Source of the DNA: an uncultured Spirochaetaceae bacterium
GTDB lineage: Bacteria; Spirochaetota; Spirochaetia; Treponematales; Treponemataceae
DNA: 57,231 nt
Assembly (NCBI GenBank): GCA_902783155.1
Contig: CACZPR010000082.1
Coordinates: 1 to 57,231, forward strand
Direction: 5' to 3'
Shown here piece by piece: positions 1 to 9,437 of this stretch. Each line of letters starts with the position of its first letter. Within the stretch, counting starts at the first letter, position 1. Below the pieces are notes generated by a model. It ran no database searches and was not told the DNA's origin. It saw only the letters and a list, made by a program, of their open reading frames with translations. The position numbers and the translations under genes were made by a program.

Positions 1-130
1 AAGAATTCCTGTTTTTTGCCGTCAACTGGGACCCGCTCATGTGTTGCATTTATCTAGAGTTTCATGCCGAAGACCTGATGTTACTCTGGATGACAAATCT
101 GGACTTAGCTATTTAAAAAAATTTTTTATG

Positions 131-139
131 TGCTATAAT
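131..139 (+). promoter_or_regulatory. Extended -10 promoter of the Rrf2 gene, leaderless
   Basis: TG-C-TATAAT (hexamer at 134-139) ends 6 nt before the ATG at 146, so transcription would begin at or next to the start codon. There is no Shine-Dalgarno and no good -35 box. Confidence 0.6.
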
Positions 140-145
140 GTTCTC

Positions 146-544
146 ATGCTAGTTTCAACCCGTGGAAGATATGCACTCCGTGTGCTGATTGATTTGGCCC
201 AGCAGCCCAACGGCACATGGACTCCCCTTAAGGAGATTGCATCCAGACAGGACATTTCTCAAAAGTATATTGAAGCGATCATGACTCTGCTTTCAAAACA
301 TGGTCTGGTCGATGCTGTCCATGGAAAAGGCGGCGGATACAAACTCAACCGCGACATCAAGGAATACAAGGTCGGGGAGGTACTGAATCTTACGGAAGGT
401 TCCCTTTCGCCGGTCGCATGCCTTATAGCGGGAGCCGAGCCATGTCCAAAGGCCCCAAACTGCAAGACCCTTCCGATGTGGACAAAGCTGAACAGCCTTG
501 TAAATGACTACCTGAACTCAGTTTCACTTGCGGACCTTATTTAA
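146..544 (+). CDS. Rrf2/IscR-family transcriptional regulator
   Basis: 132-residue winged-helix DNA-binding protein of the Rrf2 family. The N-terminus (LVSTRGRYALRVLIDLA) and the wing (GKGGGYKLNRD, around residue 60) are typical. Three cysteines, C92, C100 and C106, sit where IscR carries its Fe-S ligands (C92, C98, C104), so it may sense iron-sulfur or redox state, or cysteine supply as CymR does. The ATG at 146 is preferred over upstream in-frame starts because the family homology begins there and a TATAAT ends 6 nt upstream. Upstream neighbours lie outside the window. A serine acetyltransferase gene lies 2.4 kb downstream, which fits but does not prove a sulfur or Fe-S role. The family is clear; the ligand is not. 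Confidence 0.9.
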   Translation: MLVSTRGRYALRVLIDLAQQPNGTWTPLKEIASRQDISQKYIEAIMTLLSKHGLVDAVHGKGGGYKLNRDIKEYKVGEVLNLTEGSLSPVACLIAGAEPCPKAPNCKTLPMWTKLNSLVNDYLNSVSLADLI

Positions 545-606
545 TTGACCAGGCAATGCCCATCCCCTCATAAAAAATTTTCGTTTCTTTTTTTCCGAAA
601 TTCATT

Positions 607-612
607 TATAAT
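607..612 (+). promoter_or_regulatory. -10 box of the NlpC/amidase gene, leaderless
   Basis: A consensus TATAAT ends 6 nt before the ATG at 619, with no Shine-Dalgarno between. The -35 region is T-rich and weak. Confidence 0.5.
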
Positions 613-618
613 CAATAC

Positions 619-2862
619 ATGGCTAAACTGAAACACGCGGCAAAAAAAGTTTTGCTTTCGATAAATATATTTTTCGCGGTCCAGACCTTTAGTTTTGCGG
701 ACCCATATCTGAATCTGGCTCCTGATGTTTCGGAGGAAATGCTTTCTGCGGACTTCTGGATTTCAAAATGCAATGACCCGTACAAAATCCAGATGACCCC
801 GGAGGAAATCTACATCTGGAACAACCAGGCAAACAAGCTCGTCACCCTCGGCTCTGACCCCTACAGATTTTTAACCGACATAAGGACTTACGACAGGGTT
901 TTGATTGGCGAGAGCATACGAGATGAGATTGTGCGTTACAATCCAAACGATGTCTTCTATAAAAAGGACTCAGGCGGAAAGGTCGTGAAACTTGGCGAAG
1001 ATGCCTACAAGGGATTCTACAGTCTTACAAATTACGCTCCCCTTGGATCTTATGACGGCGACTTCAAATACAAATACAGCAAGGGAAAACTTGTCGCCCA
1101 GAGTGCAAACAAAAAAGAATATCCCCTGAAAAAAGCGGTGACAGTCAAACGTGCGGAGCTAAAACTTTTTCCCACAACGGAAATCCTTTCGCGGAGCAAA
1201 AACTATTGGTACGACGACGAGAACCAGAAATCAAGCCTGCTGATGAACGAACCTGTGCTTGTCCTGTGGCAAAGTTCGGACGGAAAATGGCTTCTGGTAA
1301 AATCAACATATGTCACGGGATGGACACTAGCGGAAAATGTTGCCTACGTTTCGGATGCAGAGTTCAACAGGTATTTTGACTACACACTTCCTACGCACGA
1401 ACCATTTGTGACAATCACCGCGGACAGATATACAATCCCCAAAACAAATTTTCTTGACGGAAAGAAGGATGCCATCCCCGAAGTCACCATGGGAACTTTC
1501 ATTCATATCGTGAAGTGGTCGGACAGCTCGCTTTTGGGGGCGGACAAACTGGAGCGTACTCCACACGGAAACTATGCGGCTGAAATCCCCTACAAAAAAT
1601 CTGACGGGACGCTTGGATTTAGATATGCGGCAATCCCCTACACCGTATGCACAAAAGGTCTGGTCCCTTTTTCACAGGCAAACATTCTGAAACTTGTGTT
1701 CCAGACAATCGGAAATCCCTATGGATGGGGCGGGCAACAGGGAAACAGGGACTGCTCCGCGCTCATGCTCGAAACCTTCCGCTGCTTTGGATTCATATTC
1801 GGAAGGAACAGTCTGGAACAGTCCTCCCTGCCAGGAAAACTTGTTGACTTCCATGGAACGACCGACGAGGAGACTCTGGAACTTTGCAAGTCCCTGCCCG
1901 CAGGAACGGTCATGTATTTCAAGGGACATGTGTTCATGCTGATTGGATTCGCCAACGAAAAGCCGCACTTCATAAGCTCCACCGGAGGCTATCTTCTGGA
2001 GGAAGACGAAAAGGCAAAGGTGGTCAACGCGAATTCCGTAATCGTCAACAATTCGGACCTGCTCCGCTCCGCCGGAAAAACATGGCTCTCGGTTTTGACC
2101 TACGCGAAAGTCCTGGGATGCAACGAGGACAATCCAGTCAAAAAACTTAATCCCGAATGGGAGTATGCCGATTTCACAAAAATCAATTCCGGGGTCGCAA
2201 TGCTCTACAGGGCAAGAACCAAGCGGAAAAACATAACGGTCGCCCTGAACGCAAGCCATGGAACGGTCGGCGGCGAGGATTGCAAAATCTACTACCATCC
2301 AGACATGTCCGAAAAAATCAACAGCAGCACAGAAGGCTTCGCCATGGCGGAGGGAATGACATTCAAAAACGGAAGCACGGAGGAAGACATAGTTCTTCGC
2401 GTGGCGCACCTCCTGAAGACAGAGCTTATTTCAAACGGCTACGACGTTCTTATGATAAGGGACTACCATGACGTGCAGCTGGACAACATTGCGAGGACGC
2501 TGATTGGAAACCACAACGCCGACATACAGATTACAATCCATTACGACACGGACGGACGCAGCTCGGACAAGGGGGTATTCTACTGCAGCACCCCGGAGAG
2601 TTTAAAATATCTAAAAAACGTTGCGGAAAACTATGACGAAAGCGAGAGGCTCGGGAAGGCTCTGGTCGAAGGACTAAAATCAAATGACGTGCCAGTTTTT
2701 GCGGGCGGCTCCTACGAAAGCGACAATTTCCAGGCAAGCTACAGCACAATCCCCTGCGCGCTGATTGAACTCGGGAACCAATATTCGGACACAGGCTACG
2801 ACGCAGTGAAAACAAGGGTCCGTGGATTGACTGCCGGAATCAATTCCTTCTTTGGATTTTGA
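619..2862 (+). CDS. Exported two-domain peptidoglycan hydrolase: SH3b-NlpC/P60 plus N-acetylmuramoyl-L-alanine amidase
   Basis: 747 residues with a signal peptide (cleavage likely after FSFA, about residue 27). The middle region resembles SH3b wall-binding domains. It is followed by an NlpC/P60 cysteine peptidase core: NPYGWGGQQGNRDCS with nucleophile C379, and GHVFML with H437. The C-terminal 200 residues form an amidase_3 domain, with zinc ligands H547 (NASHG), E588 and H641 (TIHYD) and catalytic E717 (LIELGN). The protein should therefore cut both the stem-peptide bond and the sugar-peptide amide bond of murein in the periplasm. Single-chain fusion of these two activities is uncommon. It is transcribed alone. 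All active-site residues are present, so both halves are probably active. Confidence 0.88.
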   Translation: MAKLKHAAKKVLLSINIFFAVQTFSFADPYLNLAPDVSEEMLSADFWISKCNDPYKIQMTPEEIYIWNNQANKLVTLGSDPYRFLTDIRTYDRVLIGESIRDEIVRYNPNDVFYKKDSGGKVVKLGEDAYKGFYSLTNYAPLGSYDGDFKYKYSKGKLVAQSANKKEYPLKKAVTVKRAELKLFPTTEILSRSKNYWYDDENQKSSLLMNEPVLVLWQSSDGKWLLVKSTYVTGWTLAENVAYVSDAEFNRYFDYTLPTHEPFVTITADRYTIPKTNFLDGKKDAIPEVTMGTFIHIVKWSDSSLLGADKLERTPHGNYAAEIPYKKSDGTLGFRYAAIPYTVCTKGLVPFSQANILKLVFQTIGNPYGWGGQQGNRDCSALMLETFRCFGFIFGRNSLEQSSLPGKLVDFHGTTDEETLELCKSLPAGTVMYFKGHVFMLIGFANEKPHFISSTGGYLLEEDEKAKVVNANSVIVNNSDLLRSAGKTWLSVLTYAKVLGCNEDNPVKKLNPEWEYADFTKINSGVAMLYRARTKRKNITVALNASHGTVGGEDCKIYYHPDMSEKINSSTEGFAMAEGMTFKNGSTEEDIVLRVAHLLKTELISNGYDVLMIRDYHDVQLDNIARTLIGNHNADIQITIHYDTDGRSSDKGVFYCSTPESLKYLKNVAENYDESERLGKALVEGLKSNDVPVFAGGSYESDNFQASYSTIPCALIELGNQYSDTGYDAVKTRVRGLTAGINSFFGF

Positions 2863-2946
2863 TTCCAGATTTTGATTCCGACCAGATTGAAATTTTGTGC
2901 AAAAATCAATAGAATGGTAGCCACTAAAATCAACGGGGAGCCAAGC

Positions 2947-3843
2947 ATGGACAACGAAGTAAACATAGTCATCAACCAGATGTCGCAGGAGCTGAGCCAG
3001 AACTATACCGCCCAGAAACTTTTTGACGTGGGTCTGGACGAGAGGCTTCCGAACAAGGATGCGATTCTGTTTGTTCTTGAGGAGCTGCAGAAGATTACCT
3101 TCCCCGGTTTTTTTGGAAACGAAAACATGGCCTACTCAAACAAGCAGGCGTTCGCGGGACATGAACTCTCGTTGCTCTACGACAAGCTCTACCATGAAAT
3201 AAAGGCCGCGCTGAAATACACGTACAAGACAAAGGAGTACGAGGAGCTTCGCAGGGAGGCAAAAGGCATCACCCTTGATTTTATAAGGAAGGTCCCGGAA
3301 GTTCAGTCCATGCTGCTGAAGGATGTTGACGCTGAGTTTGATGGGGACCCGGCGGCAAAAAGCAGACAGGAAGTAATTTTCTCATACCCCGGTCTTTACG
3401 CAATCTTTGTCTACAGATACGCCCATGTGCTTTACAGCCTGAACGTGCCATTCATCCCGAGGATAATGACGGAACATGCGCACAATCTTACGGGAATTGA
3501 CATCAACCCGGGAGCGACAATCGGCGAGTATTTTTTCATCGACCATGGAACCGGCATCGTAATCGGCGAGACAACCACAATCGGGAACCACGTGAAGCTC
3601 TACCAGGGTGTGACGCTGGGTGCGCTGTCAACAAGCAAGGGCCAGGGTCTTTCGGGAATCAAGCGGCATCCGACAATAGAGGACAACGTTGTGATTTACG
3701 CAAACACCACGGTCCTTGGCGGGGAGACTGTCATAGGGAAAAATTCCGTTGTGGCAGGAAACACATTTGTCACCTACTCCATTCCCGAAAATACAAAAGT
3801 CGCGTCGTCGGTCCCGGAACTGAAGCTGAAAGTCCGCTCGTAG
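2947..3843 (+). CDS. cysE: Serine O-acetyltransferase
   Basis: 298 residues. It makes O-acetylserine from serine and acetyl-CoA, the committed step to cysteine. The C-terminal half is a left-handed beta-helix of hexapeptide repeats containing the SAT signature (DHGTGIVIGETTTIGNHVKLY, catalytic His and Asp region) and the GALS / KRHPTIEDNVVIYANTTVLGG segment. The helical N-terminal half is of the longer, EpsC-like spirochaetal type. The start at 2947 is chosen for the GGGGAG Shine-Dalgarno 7 nt upstream and because the earlier in-frame codons show no family similarity. It lies 84 nt after the amidase gene and 22 nt before acyP. Confidence 0.92.
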   Translation: MDNEVNIVINQMSQELSQNYTAQKLFDVGLDERLPNKDAILFVLEELQKITFPGFFGNENMAYSNKQAFAGHELSLLYDKLYHEIKAALKYTYKTKEYEELRREAKGITLDFIRKVPEVQSMLLKDVDAEFDGDPAAKSRQEVIFSYPGLYAIFVYRYAHVLYSLNVPFIPRIMTEHAHNLTGIDINPGATIGEYFFIDHGTGIVIGETTTIGNHVKLYQGVTLGALSTSKGQGLSGIKRHPTIEDNVVIYANTTVLGGETVIGKNSVVAGNTFVTYSIPENTKVASSVPELKLKVRS

Positions 3844-3864
3844 ATTTTAATCCGGTCTTGCCTT

Positions 3865-4143
3865 ATGGAAAAAAAGATTCGCCTTCAGATACGCTTTTTT
3901 GGAGCCGTGCAGGGCGTGGGATTCCGGTGGACTGCAAAAAATCTTGCCTCATACCATGGTCTGACAGGATGGGTCCTGAACGATTGGGACGGCTCCGTCT
4001 TGATGGAAGTCCAGGGAGGAAAAACAGAAATCGCTGCCATGGTGGAGCGTCTTGATTCCGACCGCTTTATTGAAATCGAGCGCATGGAAAAAAATGAACT
4101 CCCGCTCGTTGATTGGGAACGGGAGTTTAAAATCAAACACTGA
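3865..4143 (+). CDS. acyP: Acylphosphatase
   Basis: 92 residues, normal family length. It hydrolyses carboxyl-phosphate mixed anhydrides such as acetyl or carbamoyl phosphate in the cytoplasm. The phosphate-binding loop FFGAVQGVGFRW with its catalytic Arg and the GWVLNDWDGSVLMEVQG strand with its catalytic Asn are both present. It probably follows cysE in one transcript (22 nt gap). No clear Shine-Dalgarno is visible before the ATG. Confidence 0.93.
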   Translation: MEKKIRLQIRFFGAVQGVGFRWTAKNLASYHGLTGWVLNDWDGSVLMEVQGGKTEIAAMVERLDSDRFIEIERMEKNELPLVDWEREFKIKH

Positions 4144-4184
4144 AAATCGAATTAGGCTCCGAAATCAACATCACCACGCTGGAA

Positions 4185-4592
4185 TCAACCGACAGAATCC
4201 GGTTTCAGCGCGTCCAGCATAAACTCATCGGGAATCTTTGACGGCCTACCCTCTTTTGTTATGCAGGCCCAGTCAACATCAGCCTCAACGCAGACGGTTC
4301 CGTCCTCCCTTTTGATTGTCTGATGGAAAGAGCCGCGCACAAGTTTTATATTTTTAACGCTGGTCTCAACGGTCAGCCTGTCATTCAGAACAGCCGGAGA
4401 CTTGTAGAAAATATCGACATGGGTGATAAAAAGAAAATATCCCGCGTCATAAAAATCCTTGTACCTGAATCCAATCTGGTTGAGGAAATCCATTCGCGCA
4501 TGTTCCAGATAGTTCTGGTAGACGGCATTGTTCACGTGGTTGTAGGAATCAAGCTCGTATGAGCGCACAAGTATCTCTGTCCTGTAAACCAT
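4185..4592 (-). CDS. Hotdog-fold acyl-CoA thioesterase (4HBT/YbgC type)
   Basis: 135 residues. The N-terminus YRTEILVRSYELDSYNHVNN carries the 4-hydroxybenzoyl-CoA thioesterase signature with catalytic D15, followed by YQNYLEHARMDFL. It should hydrolyse acyl-CoA thioesters in the cytoplasm; the substrate cannot be read. The ATG at 4592 is preferred over an upstream TTG because GGTGGA lies 7 nt before it and it begins right at the end of the preceding CAP-domain gene, implying translational coupling. Confidence 0.88.
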   Translation of the reverse strand: MVYRTEILVRSYELDSYNHVNNAVYQNYLEHARMDFLNQIGFRYKDFYDAGYFLFITHVDIFYKSPAVLNDRLTVETSVKNIKLVRGSFHQTIKREDGTVCVEADVDWACITKEGRPSKIPDEFMLDALKPDSVG

Positions 4593-4593
4593 C

Positions 4594-5358
4594 TTATTTG
4601 TCCACCCATCCGGAAGCAAAATTCATTACGCACATGTACCTGTAATACTTGTGTGTATCGAGAGAAACACCGACGCTGGTATACTCCTTGCTCAACAGAT
4701 TTTTTCTGTGCCCCAAACTTGAAACCCCGTCATCGACAAGAAGCTGAATCACAATATCGCGCGCATTGTTTGGCCCATAGGAAATGTTCTCACCGACCGA
4801 TGAATACTTTTTACAGTACCTGTCTATCACAGTTGACCAGCTCTCACCATTGGTCCTTGTGTGGCCCGTCTGGGTTGTCTTTCCCTGTGTTGTCGAATGT
4901 GCCTTGGAAACCTGGTACAGTCCCTCGGCATAGGTGAACTCACCGAGCGAAGTAATCTTTGACATGTCGCTGACGCAGCTTGTCCAGTAGCTTGAACTGC
5001 TTGAGGTAATCCGCGGCTTGATATATTTTTCCGCATACTCCCTTGGGTTCGAGCGCATCAGGTTGATTTCAACAATAATCGCAAGCTCCTCGTTGGACGC
5101 GGAAATTTTATCAGAAATCGAAGTGACTGTAGGCGAGGATTTTTTACCGCTATTTGAGTCGGTCTTTTTGTCGGATTTTTTATCCGTCTTTGTGTCAGAT
5201 TTTTTGTCCGTCTTCCTTGTGTTCTCGACATTAGTTTTTCCCTTCTTTTTGTTCTGACCTGACGTGCGGAAAGATGGCTTGGCAAAAGCAGAGCCCGTCA
5301 AAAACAAAAGAGTTCCCAAAAGAACCGCCACCTTGAATCCCATTCTATTTTTCTTCAT
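4594..5358 (-). CDS. Secreted CAP/SCP-domain protein with Lys/Asp/Thr-rich linker
   Basis: 254 residues. A signal peptide (cleavage after GSAFA, about residue 27) is followed by a low-complexity linker rich in K, D, T and S with repeated KTDKKSD units, then a CAP domain of about 140 residues. Recognisable CAP elements are the LMRSNPREYAEKYI helix, the HS histidine, the GENISYGP motif and the SLGHRKNLLSKEYTSVGVS block. Bacterial CAP proteins are envelope or secreted proteins of mostly unknown activity. The start at 5358 follows a strong GGAGGA Shine-Dalgarno. It is co-transcribed with the thioesterase. Confidence 0.85.
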   Translation of the reverse strand: MKKNRMGFKVAVLLGTLLFLTGSAFAKPSFRTSGQNKKKGKTNVENTRKTDKKSDTKTDKKSDKKTDSNSGKKSSPTVTSISDKISASNEELAIIVEINLMRSNPREYAEKYIKPRITSSSSSYWTSCVSDMSKITSLGEFTYAEGLYQVSKAHSTTQGKTTQTGHTRTNGESWSTVIDRYCKKYSSVGENISYGPNNARDIVIQLLVDDGVSSLGHRKNLLSKEYTSVGVSLDTHKYYRYMCVMNFASGWVDK

Positions 5359-5418
5359 ACTTCCTCCAGATTCCATACCATTTTCCAATTATTTCTATAT
5401 AATGTCAATTGTTTTGGA

Positions 5419-5447
5419 ATGACAAAAGTTACATCCTGGAGTAAAAT
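5419..5447 (+). promoter_or_regulatory. Promoter of the GH32 gene, leaderless
   Basis: ATGACA (5419-5424), a 17-bp spacer, then TAAAAT (5442-5447). The ATG is at 5454, 6 nt after the -10 box, so the transcript should start at the start codon. Confidence 0.6.
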
Positions 5448-5453
5448 TAGTCC

Positions 5454-6842
5454 ATGAATTTTTCAAGACCGCTCTTTCATTTCTCATGCCCCGTCGGCTG
5501 GTGCAACGACCCGAACGGATTTTCGTATTTCAAAAACCGCGTCCACCTTTTCTACCAGTGGCATCCGTACTCGACAAAATGGGGTCCCATGCACTGGGGG
5601 CACGCGACCACGACAGATTTTGTCCACTGGAAAACCGAGCCAACCGCACTCACCCCGGACGCAGACTTCGACATGGACGGATGTTTTTCTGGAACCGCGC
5701 TCGATTTTAATGGAAAACATCTACTCTGCTACACCGGAGTCTCAAAAAATCTACAGCAGCAGTGCCTTGCGATTGGTGACGGACTTGCGTACAAAAAGAT
5801 TGATTCAAACCCGGTCATCGACAGGAGGAACATACCCTTTGAATACCAGGTCCAGGATTTTCGCGACCCAAAGATTTTTAAAATGGATGGCAGCCTCCAC
5901 ATGCTATGCGTCCTAAAAAAAATGGACGGAGCGGGCGCGATGGTTTTATTTAAAAATGACTCCCCCTCAGACTTGTCGGTCTGGAGATTTTTAAAAGTCA
6001 TCGCAGAATCAACTGACGGAAAAACAAAAATGTGGGAGTGCCCCGATTTTTTTAGCCACGGACAAAAGGACGTTCTGATTTTTTCACCGCAAGGCATGGA
6101 GGAGGATTTTGAAAAAGGCTTCCACGACGGAAACAATTCGGTCTACATGATTGGAAAACTTGACCCGGCGGCTTTCGATTTTTCACCGGAGACGCTTTCA
6201 AACGGAATGGACTATGCGCAGATTGATTTTGGACTGGACTTCTACGCGCCACAGACATGCACACTCCCCGATGGCCGCACGCTGATGGCCGCATGGATGT
6301 CGTCATGGGAAAGTCCTGTCACTCCCGAAAATCTTCCATGGTGCGGAATGATGGTCTTTCCACGGGAACTCTCACTGAACGGAAACCGGCTTGTGCAGAA
6401 TCCTGCAAGGGAAATGCTTTCGCTGAGAAAAAAGCGGTGGACATTTTCGATAAAAGGCGTTGGGCAAAAAATTGATGTTCCCGACGCACGACATTTTGAT
6501 GCTGAAATCAAAATCGAGCCGGGGAAGAACATGACACTGAAAATCGGCGATGAAAATTTTTTTGTGAGCCTGGACTACTCTGCGGAAAAAAACATTCTGA
6601 CATTCGACCGGAGCCATTCAATCAACGGTGGAGGAAAAATCAAAAAGAGGAGCGCGAAACTTTTTTCCGTGGGCGGCGGACAGGTTTTTCTCAGGACCCT
6701 CGTGGACACAAATTCAATAGAAGTTTTCGCAAACGGAGGGGAGGTATCTTTTACCAACGCATTTTTTATTCCACCAGAGTCAAAAAATCTTTCCATTGAT
6801 TCCGAAGGCCTGGCGCTTGATTATTATGGACTTGAAATTTAA
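5454..6842 (+). CDS. Glycoside hydrolase family 32 (sucrose/fructan beta-fructosidase)
   Basis: 462 residues, intracellular since no signal peptide is seen. The three GH32 catalytic motifs are intact: WCNDPNG (nucleophile D19), FRDPKIF (D138, transition-state stabiliser) and WECPDFF (acid/base E195). The five-bladed propeller is followed by the usual C-terminal beta-sandwich containing SIEVFANGG. It releases fructose from sucrose, sucrose-6-phosphate or fructo-oligosaccharides; which one cannot be decided because no PTS or transporter gene is adjacent. It is followed 11 nt later by the alpha/beta hydrolase gene. Confidence 0.93.
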   Translation: MNFSRPLFHFSCPVGWCNDPNGFSYFKNRVHLFYQWHPYSTKWGPMHWGHATTTDFVHWKTEPTALTPDADFDMDGCFSGTALDFNGKHLLCYTGVSKNLQQQCLAIGDGLAYKKIDSNPVIDRRNIPFEYQVQDFRDPKIFKMDGSLHMLCVLKKMDGAGAMVLFKNDSPSDLSVWRFLKVIAESTDGKTKMWECPDFFSHGQKDVLIFSPQGMEEDFEKGFHDGNNSVYMIGKLDPAAFDFSPETLSNGMDYAQIDFGLDFYAPQTCTLPDGRTLMAAWMSSWESPVTPENLPWCGMMVFPRELSLNGNRLVQNPAREMLSLRKKRWTFSIKGVGQKIDVPDARHFDAEIKIEPGKNMTLKIGDENFFVSLDYSAEKNILTFDRSHSINGGGKIKKRSAKLFSVGGGQVFLRTLVDTNSIEVFANGGEVSFTNAFFIPPESKNLSIDSEGLALDYYGLEI

Positions 6843-6845
6843 AAT
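6817..6845 (+). promoter_or_regulatory. Possible internal promoter for the alpha/beta hydrolase
   Basis: TTGATT (6817-6822), 17 bp, TAAAAT (6840-6845), ending 8 nt before the ATG at 6854 and overlapping the GH32 stop codon. No Shine-Dalgarno precedes the ATG. Confidence 0.35.
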
Positions 6846-6853
6846 AAAAGTGT

Positions 6854-7390
6854 ATGAAGGCAGCAGTATTTTTTCCCGGCATTGGATATAGATTTGAACG
6901 ACCGCTCCTGAAGGGCGCAATGGATTTGGCACGCGGCAATGGATACTCAATCATCACGGTGGACTACGGTGGATTTTCCGGGGACGCAAAACAGAATCTT
7001 GATGCGGCGGTTGAGTGCGCGGTGGACCAGACGGAAAAAATTTTGTCTCCGGTTGACTGGACCCACTTTGAAAAAATCTTGTTTGTGGGAAAAAGCATTG
7101 GAACTGCGGCGGCGGCAATCTATTCTTCGTGGCACAATCTTTTTTGCAAAAAAATTCTTTTGACACCAATCCCCCAGACATTTTCCGTGGAGATTGAAAA
7201 CGCCATCACATTCTACGGAAAAGCCGACCCATGGATTTCGCTGGAGCAGGTTACGGAGGGATGCAAAAAAAATTCAATCCCGCTTTCGGTCTATGAAAGT
7301 GCAAACCACTCCCTGATTTCAGGGGACGAGGAAACGGACATGCGGGCCCTGCGCGACGTGATGAAAAAAATCTCGGACTTCATTGATTAG
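6854..7390 (+). CDS. Small alpha/beta-hydrolase fold protein
   Basis: 178 residues, shorter than most members. The nucleophile elbow GKSIGT (serine about residue 79), an aspartate in YGKADPWIS and the histidine in ESANHSL give a full Ser-Asp-His triad in the expected order. Substrate is unknown; the fold covers esterases, lipases and dienelactone-hydrolase-like enzymes. No signal peptide. It lies 11 nt after the GH32 gene. Confidence 0.75.
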   Translation: MKAAVFFPGIGYRFERPLLKGAMDLARGNGYSIITVDYGGFSGDAKQNLDAAVECAVDQTEKILSPVDWTHFEKILFVGKSIGTAAAAIYSSWHNLFCKKILLTPIPQTFSVEIENAITFYGKADPWISLEQVTEGCKKNSIPLSVYESANHSLISGDEETDMRALRDVMKKISDFID

Positions 7391-7441
7391 AACCATCGGT
7401 GAAATCACCCTACGCACAAACCGCATGACAAAAACTGGGAC

Positions 7442-7472
7442 AAAAAAAATCCACCGGAATGACCGATGGATT
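7442..7472 (-). terminator. Rho-independent terminator after the tRNA genes
   Basis: On the minus strand, AATCCATCGG - TCATT - CCGGTGGATT forms a 10-position stem with one mismatch, followed by a run of eight T. It sits immediately downstream of tRNA-Gly. Confidence 0.85.
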
Positions 7473-7476
7473 CTAG

Positions 7477-7549
7477 AGCGGTAGAAGGGAGTCGAACCCT
7501 CGTCTCCAGCTTGGAAGGCTGGGGTAATAAGCCGTTATACGACTACCGC
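7477..7549 (-). tRNA. tRNA-Gly (anticodon TCC)
   Basis: A 73-nt cloverleaf. The acceptor GCGGTAG/CTACCGC pairs perfectly, the anticodon stem is CCAGC/GCTGG with loop CTTCCAA, and the T arm is GGGTTCGACTCCC. The discriminator is U, as in bacterial tRNA-Gly. The 3' CCA is not encoded. Confidence 0.96.
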
Positions 7550-7555
7550 ATGGAC

Positions 7556-7628
7556 TGAGCGATGGGAGGATCGAACTCCCGACCCACAGATTAAGAGTCT
7601 GTTGCTCTACCAGCTGAGCTAATCGCCC
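7556..7628 (-). tRNA. tRNA-Lys (anticodon CTT)
   Basis: A 73-nt cloverleaf. The acceptor GGGCGAT/ATCGCTC has one G-U pair, the D arm is GCTCAGCTGGTAGAGC, the anticodon loop is CTCTTAA, the T arm is GGGAGTTCGATCCTCCC, and the discriminator is A. CCA is not encoded. It is separated from tRNA-Gly by 6 nt and shares its terminator. Confidence 0.96.
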
Positions 7629-7769
7629 GAAGTGAAATCAATGCTATATTTTTTTTTTATTTTTGTCAATAGGGAGCCTCGAAAACTTAGCAAAAAAATT
7701 TACTGCGTAAATCCCGAGGCGGACCAAACGCAGTGCTTCAAAATCTGCAATTTCTCGGGCCTTGAAAAT

Positions 7770-7809
7770 GCGGGAGCCCCAGAAAAACGCACAATCCCGG
7801 GACTCCCGC
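7770..7809 (-). terminator. Hairpin downstream of eno, probable terminator
   Basis: GCGGGAG (7770-7776) pairs with CTCCCGC (7803-7809), continued by CCC/GGG after one mismatch. On the minus strand it follows the eno stop directly, but the T tract after it is short (ATTTTC). Confidence 0.5.
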
Positions 7810-7820
7810 CAAAAAAAGAG

Positions 7821-9140
<1,320 letters not shown>

Positions 9141-9157
9141 TTAAAAAGACCTCCAAA

Positions 9158-9360
9158 GAAATACTGACTGTGGCTGACGAGTCGTAGTTAGTTATTGCTA
9201 ACACTCTAATGTTTATTATCATCCCTGTCAATGCCCGGACCGAAGAATTGGGGCATATTGGCTTCCAGTGTGTTGAAAAATCTCCCAAAAAGCTATATTC
9301 TATAGGAACGTCTGGTAAAGCGATTCTAGACTGGGAAATGACTGATTGTGGCTAATGAGT
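9158..9360. repeat. Pair of imperfect 25-26 bp direct repeats in the eno / nifU-like intergenic region
   Basis: Copy A begins at 9158 and copy B at 9335. Both have the frame GAAAT..ACTGA.TGTGGCT.A.GAGT, with about four differences including a one-base indel. Between them lie a GTTAG-N6-CTAAC inverted repeat (9187-9202) near the eno start site and the eno promoter. The repeat may be a shared operator or leader element; its role is unknown. Confidence 0.5.
9203..9231 (-). promoter_or_regulatory. Promoter of eno
   Basis: On the minus strand, TTGACA (9231-9226), 17 bp, TAGAGT (9208-9203), with a 5' leader of about 60 nt before the enolase ATG. The inverted repeat GTTAG/CTAAC at 9187-9202 lies at about +1 and could be an operator. 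Confidence 0.5.
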
Positions 9361-9437
9361 TTGCAGGGTTCTGCAATTTCCCATCCGCTTCGTTTTCCAT
9401 TCAAATTACTTTTCTCTATATTTATAGGAGTTACTAA

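Noticed and set aside
1-40. Possible start of a minus-strand gene at the window edge (ATG at 40, 13 codons)
   Set aside because: Too short to judge and no Shine-Dalgarno or recognisable sequence.
1672-2409. 245-codon minus-strand open frame inside the amidase gene
   Set aside because: Fully antisense to a gene with intact catalytic motifs; composition is that of a shadow frame.
9187-9215. CIRCE element upstream of eno
   Set aside because: Only one half-site resembles TTAGCACTC/GAGTGCTAA; the spacing and second arm do not match.
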